Assembly (NCBI RefSeq): GCF_016757215.1
Contig: NZ_JAESIY010000005.1
Coordinates: 124,001-188,000, forward strand
Direction: 5' to 3'
Source: Fulvivirga sediminis
GTDB lineage: Bacteria > Bacteroidota > Bacteroidia > Cytophagales > Cyclobacteriaceae
Length of the DNA stretch: 64,000 nucleotides
This document shows positions 61,338 through 64,000 of the stretch, piece by piece. The notes under the pieces were generated by a model. That model searched no databases and was not told the origin of the DNA. It was given only the letters and a program-made list of their open reading frames with translations. The stretch's first letter is position 1. Each line of letters opens with the position of its first letter. The position numbers and the translations under genes were made by a program.

Positions 61338-62635
61338 GAATTCAAATATTCATTGATCGCATCTCTCAAAGTCTCGAAGGTATTAACTAACATCTCTTCA
61401 TTTTCTTCCAGCAAGGTCACTCTAAACCCTAATAAATCTGACTGAAATGATGATATTGGCACTATACAAATGCCCTTAGTGGCTAACAAGTAATAGGTGA
61501 ATCTTTTATCAAAATCCATTTCAGGAGTGATCCATTCTTTTAGCAAATTCTTAATCCCCTCATTATCCGTCTGCAATTGCTGATTTTCATTCAACACTCC
61601 ATCTTCAAAAAGTATAGTATTATAAAAAGCTCCTTTTGTTTCTATATACCTAATCCCCTTTACATCTTTAAGAATCTCCGTTATCAACTTATTCCTTCGG
61701 TATATCTGTTGATTACGGTCTATAATATATTCTTGATACTTAGGGTGCGAAAAAACCTTAGGTATGGCCATTTGTGGCAAAGTGGTGGAGCAAACCTCTA
61801 AGGTTTTTGCATCCTCCAATGACTTACAGAAACTATTAAACTGGCTATCCTTATCTCTATTATAAAATTCCATCCAGCCACAGCGCGAACCTGGCCAAGG
61901 TAGCTCCTTAGAGATACCTTTCATAGAAATACCAGGTCTATCTCCAAGCATTTTCACTAGGGGTAATGTATGCATATTTGGCTGTGTAATAGCCATATAT
62001 ATTTCATCACTAATCAGTAGCAAATCAAACTCTTCCGCTATTTTTACAATCCGCTCTAAATACTCTACAGGGTAGATCATACCTGTAGGATTATCAGGGT
62101 TAATTATCAGTATACCTACAATATTAGGATTATACTTCACTTTGTTATATAGCTCCTCTAAGTCCGGATACCATGAATTCTCTGGATCTAGCTTGTAAGT
62201 AAGAGCATTACTGCTTGCGTGTGCGGCCTCAGCACTAGAATGGGTAGAATATGCAGGGGAAGGCCCTATAATTCTGGAAGTCGGGGGTAAATATTGATAT
62301 AGCTTAGAAATCGCATCACCTAAACCATTGAAGAACAAAACATCGTTAGCCGTGATTTGCACTCCACCAAGTTGGTTAGTTCTATCAGCAAGGAATTGGC
62401 GAGTTTCTAAAACACCCTTAGAATGACAGTAACCGTAACTTTTATCAATAGTTACCAGCTCTGACACTATCTCTTTTATCCAAGAAGGTATTTTGGCATT
62501 TTTTTGTATTGGATCACCTATATTTTCCCAGGTAATGGGTACTCCACAGGCCGCCACCTGCTCAGCTTTTTGCACAATCTGACGTATTTCATATTCGAGC
62601 TTATTAGCCCCATCTGAAAGAAGTTTTCTACGCAT
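61334..62635 (-). CDS. Pyridoxal-phosphate-dependent aminotransferase (class I/II)
   Basis: Protein of 433 aa of fold type I. Motifs: YGYCHSKGVLETRQFLADRT, FFNGLGDAISKLYQYL, INPDNPTGMIYPVEYLERIV (substrate Asn), LLISDEIYMAITQPN (PLP Asp/Tyr) and MKGISKELPWPGSRCGWMEF, with the Schiff-base Lys in GISKE. It resembles alanine/aspartate-type aminotransferases of the AlaA/YugH-like branch, but the amino acid used is not certain. It is convergent with mnmA and shares its terminator, and lies 8 nt after the DUF502 gene on the same strand. Confidence 0.9.
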   Translation of the reverse strand: MRRKLLSDGANKLEYEIRQIVQKAEQVAACGVPITWENIGDPIQKNAKIPSWIKEIVSELVTIDKSYGYCHSKGVLETRQFLADRTNQLGGVQITANDVLFFNGLGDAISKLYQYLPPTSRIIGPSPAYSTHSSAEAAHASSNALTYKLDPENSWYPDLEELYNKVKYNPNIVGILIINPDNPTGMIYPVEYLERIVKIAEEFDLLLISDEIYMAITQPNMHTLPLVKMLGDRPGISMKGISKELPWPGSRCGWMEFYNRDKDSQFNSFCKSLEDAKTLEVCSTTLPQMAIPKVFSHPKYQEYIIDRNQQIYRRNKLITEILKDVKGIRYIETKGAFYNTILFEDGVLNENQQLQTDNEGIKNLLKEWITPEMDFDKRFTYYLLATKGICIVPISSFQSDLLGFRVTLLEENEEMLVNTFETLRDAINEYLNS

Positions 62636-62643
62636 AATATAAT

Positions 62644-63216
62644 TTAATCTACCTTTTCATCTAAGCCTGAAACACCACCTGAAACCACGAATTTCATAGC
62701 ATCAGCACCGTTCATGTTCAAAGGCTTAACATGCAATTTATCAACAAGGAAATGATTTCCGGAAAAGTTATAAGAGTGAGGTAAATAAACAGATACATAA
62801 CCGGGTAAGTCAAGTACCTCTAAATCCGTTTGGGTTATAAATCCTATCTTAAGGATGGTGCCACCTTCCGTTAGCGCAACGGTAACAGGCACATTAAATT
62901 TCTTCTGATCGCCCACAAAAGCGCCTATCAAATCTTTAATAGAGGTATAAAGAATGTTCACCAATGGAATTTTAACCACATACTTTTCTAACTGGATAAA
63001 GAAAGGCCTAGTTATAAAAAATGAGGCGAGATAGCCTAGAAAGGTGATATTTACGACAATAATAATAAGGCCTAAACCAGGAATATTAACAGGAATCAGG
63101 CTATCTAGCCAATCTAATATTTCATAGATGATGTAAATGGTTAAAGCCAAAGGCACTACAAATAGTAAACCTCTGAAGAAATAAGACAAGAACCTATTAA
63201 GGGTGAATTTACTCAT
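62644..63216 (-). CDS. DUF502 membrane protein
   Basis: Protein of 190 aa with two membrane helices at about 12-34 and 45-65, then the conserved soluble part: KIPLVNILYTSIKDLIGAFV, VALTEGGTILKIGFITQTDL and VSVYLPHSYNFSGNHFLV. This layout defines the DUF502 family, which is widespread in Bacteria and of unknown role. It is followed 8 nt later by the aminotransferase gene. It lies beyond the terminator of the nqr operon. Confidence 0.85.
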   Translation of the reverse strand: MSKFTLNRFLSYFFRGLLFVVPLALTIYIIYEILDWLDSLIPVNIPGLGLIIIVVNITFLGYLASFFITRPFFIQLEKYVVKIPLVNILYTSIKDLIGAFVGDQKKFNVPVTVALTEGGTILKIGFITQTDLEVLDLPGYVSVYLPHSYNFSGNHFLVDKLHVKPLNMNGADAMKFVVSGGVSGLDEKVD

Positions 63217-63237
63217 GCTTTTTATTCTTATAACACA

Positions 63238-63268
63238 AAAAAAGGGTTTCTGTAAACAGAAACCCCTT
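63238..63268 (-). terminator. Terminator of the nqr operon
   Basis: On the minus strand GGGTTTCTGT pairs with ACAGAAACCC around a short loop, followed by TTTTTTT. It lies about 25 nt after the nqrE stop. Confidence 0.8.
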
Positions 63269-63293
63269 AAAGATATTAAAATTTTGTTTCTAT

Positions 63294-63905
63294 CTATAGA
63301 GCAATACCAATGAATGATTTAAAGGCTATGCCCATTAGGCCTGTGATTAACATAGTAATACCTAAACCTTTAAGTCCATCAGGTACGTTAGAATATTTCA
63401 ATTTCTCTCTAATAGCCGCTAAAGCTACAATAGCAAGCATCCAACCAATTCCTGATCCAAAACCATATACTGCAGCTTCAGACAATGCATAGTCCCTTTG
63501 AACCATGAAAAGTGATGATCCTAAAATAGCACAGTTTACAGCAATAAGCGGTAAGAAAATACCTAAAGAACCATACAAAGAGGGTGAGAATTTTTCGATG
63601 ATCATTTCTACCAACTGCACGATACCAGCTATAATAGCGATAAACATAATGAACTGAAGAAACTCAAGACTTACACCAGCGAAATCTGCACCTAACCAAG
63701 TAAGCGCTCCTTCTTTAAGGATATATTCCTGCAACAACCAGTTTACAGGTACTGTGATAGTAAGCACGAAAACTACAGCAGCTCCAAGTCCAATTGCCGT
63801 AGATACCTTCTTTGATACAGCAAGAAATGAACACATACCAAGAAAGTATGCGAAAATCATGTTATCAATGAATATGGATTTTATTCCTAAACTAACTAAT
63901 TCCAT
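63294..63905 (-). CDS. nqrE: Na+-translocating NADH:quinone reductase subunit E
   Basis: Protein of 203 aa with six membrane helices. Motifs: [20 protein letters not shown] (Cys in a conserved helix), [20 protein letters not shown], and [12 protein letters not shown]-like [20 protein letters not shown] with the second conserved Cys. The two Cys bind the Fe centre shared with NqrD. It forms part of the sodium pump that replaces or adds to complex I. The frame extends upstream, but ATG 63905 is the family start. nqrD lies directly before it. Confidence 0.95.
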   Translation of the reverse strand: MELVSLGIKSIFIDNMIFAYFLGMCSFLAVSKKVSTAIGLGAAVVFVLTITVPVNWLLQEYILKEGALTWLGADFAGVSLEFLQFIMFIAIIAGIVQLVEMIIEKFSPSLYGSLGIFLPLIAVNCAILGSSLFMVQRDYALSEAAVYGFGSGIGWMLAIVALAAIREKLKYSNVPDGLKGLGITMLITGLMGIAFKSFIGIAL

Positions 63906-63916
63906 TATTAATGTTT

Positions 63917-64000
63917 TTAATGTTCTACGTAACCTGTTTTGGACCTCTGTACCCATATGAGGATTCCCAGTACCATAAATGCACCGATAGAATCAACCAT
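63917..64000 (-). CDS. nqrD: Na+-translocating NADH:quinone reductase subunit D (3' end only)
   Basis: The last 27 residues of a minus-strand protein run off the end of the window: [20 protein letters not shown], then TGYVEH and TAA at 63919-63917. The VDSIGA and VLGILIW segments are the NqrD C-terminus, and the gene lies 11 nt before nqrE in the usual nqr order. The rest of the gene lies beyond base 64000. Confidence 0.85.
   Translation of the reverse strand: MVDSIGAFMVLGILIWVQRSKTGYVEH

Noticed and set aside
1-64000. tRNA, rRNA, CRISPR arrays, prophage or intact insertion sequences
   Set aside because: I looked through the intergenic stretches and found no cloverleaf, repeat-spacer array, transposase or phage structural gene.

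Overview
The window looks like chromosomal core DNA from a gliding-type Bacteroidota, most probably a marine Cytophagales bacterium (Fulvivirga/Marivirga-like). That placement is an inference from these features: low-GC DNA, almost no Shine-Dalgarno sequences, several promoters with the Bacteroidota -7 element TAnnTTTG, a type IX secretion type-B C-terminal domain next to a PorP/SprF protein, an Nqr sodium pump, a Bacteroidota-style LptD and a PASTA-bearing FtsI. I saw no tRNA, rRNA, CRISPR array, prophage or intact insertion sequence.

Layout. 0.1-5.6 kb: MATE exporter, SigJ-like sigma factor, membrane fatty-acid desaturase, small membrane protein, SET-domain protein, acyl-CoA thioesterase, PlsC-type acyltransferase. 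5.6-10.8 kb: gatC, a large membrane/TPR protein, gcvT, comB. 10.8-16.1 kb (mostly minus): mazG-like, dtd, a Rossmann protein, two small membrane proteins, an IscA-like protein (plus), folB, a DivIVA-domain protein and a WD40 protein. 16.1-20 kb: phosphopantetheinyl transferase, redoxin, SirB1-like protein, methylcrotonyl-CoA carboxylase-type carboxyltransferase. 20-24.6 kb: envelope block (MCE/MlaD protein and N-acetylmuramoyl amidase on minus, LptD divergently on plus). 24.6-31.7 kb: lysS, then a T9SS type-B adhesin-like protein, PorP/SprF and an OmpA/PD40 protein. 31.7-36.6 kb: proline dehydrogenase, then aromatic synthesis (pheA, aroB, aroA). 36.6-44 kb: metal/corrinoid-binding protein, YfiR-like protein, M42 peptidase, SDR, propionyl-CoA carboxylase-type carboxyltransferase, Ppx/GppA, Ldh-family dehydrogenase. 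44.2-59.7 kb (minus): a full division and cell wall (dcw) cluster, transcribed mraZ-rsmH-ftsL-ftsI-murE-mraY-murD-ftsW-murG-murC-ftsQ-ftsA-ftsZ. 60-64 kb: mnmA, a PLP aminotransferase, a DUF502 protein, nqrE and the end of nqrD.

The main non-obvious signals are regulatory. Four genes have an exact TAnnTTTG element only 4-6 nt before the start codon, which suggests leaderless mRNAs. The amidase and lptD share a 20-bp palindrome holding two back-to-back -7 elements, and both genes need non-ATG starts. A 10-bp-period GTGG array sits upstream of the mraZ promoter as a probable MraZ operator, with a second array facing mnmA. Several convergent gene pairs end inside one perfect shared hairpin. A 57-residue predicted secreted peptide gene lies convergent to aroB. 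No clearly new defence or mobile system is visible; most of the window is ordinary core genome.
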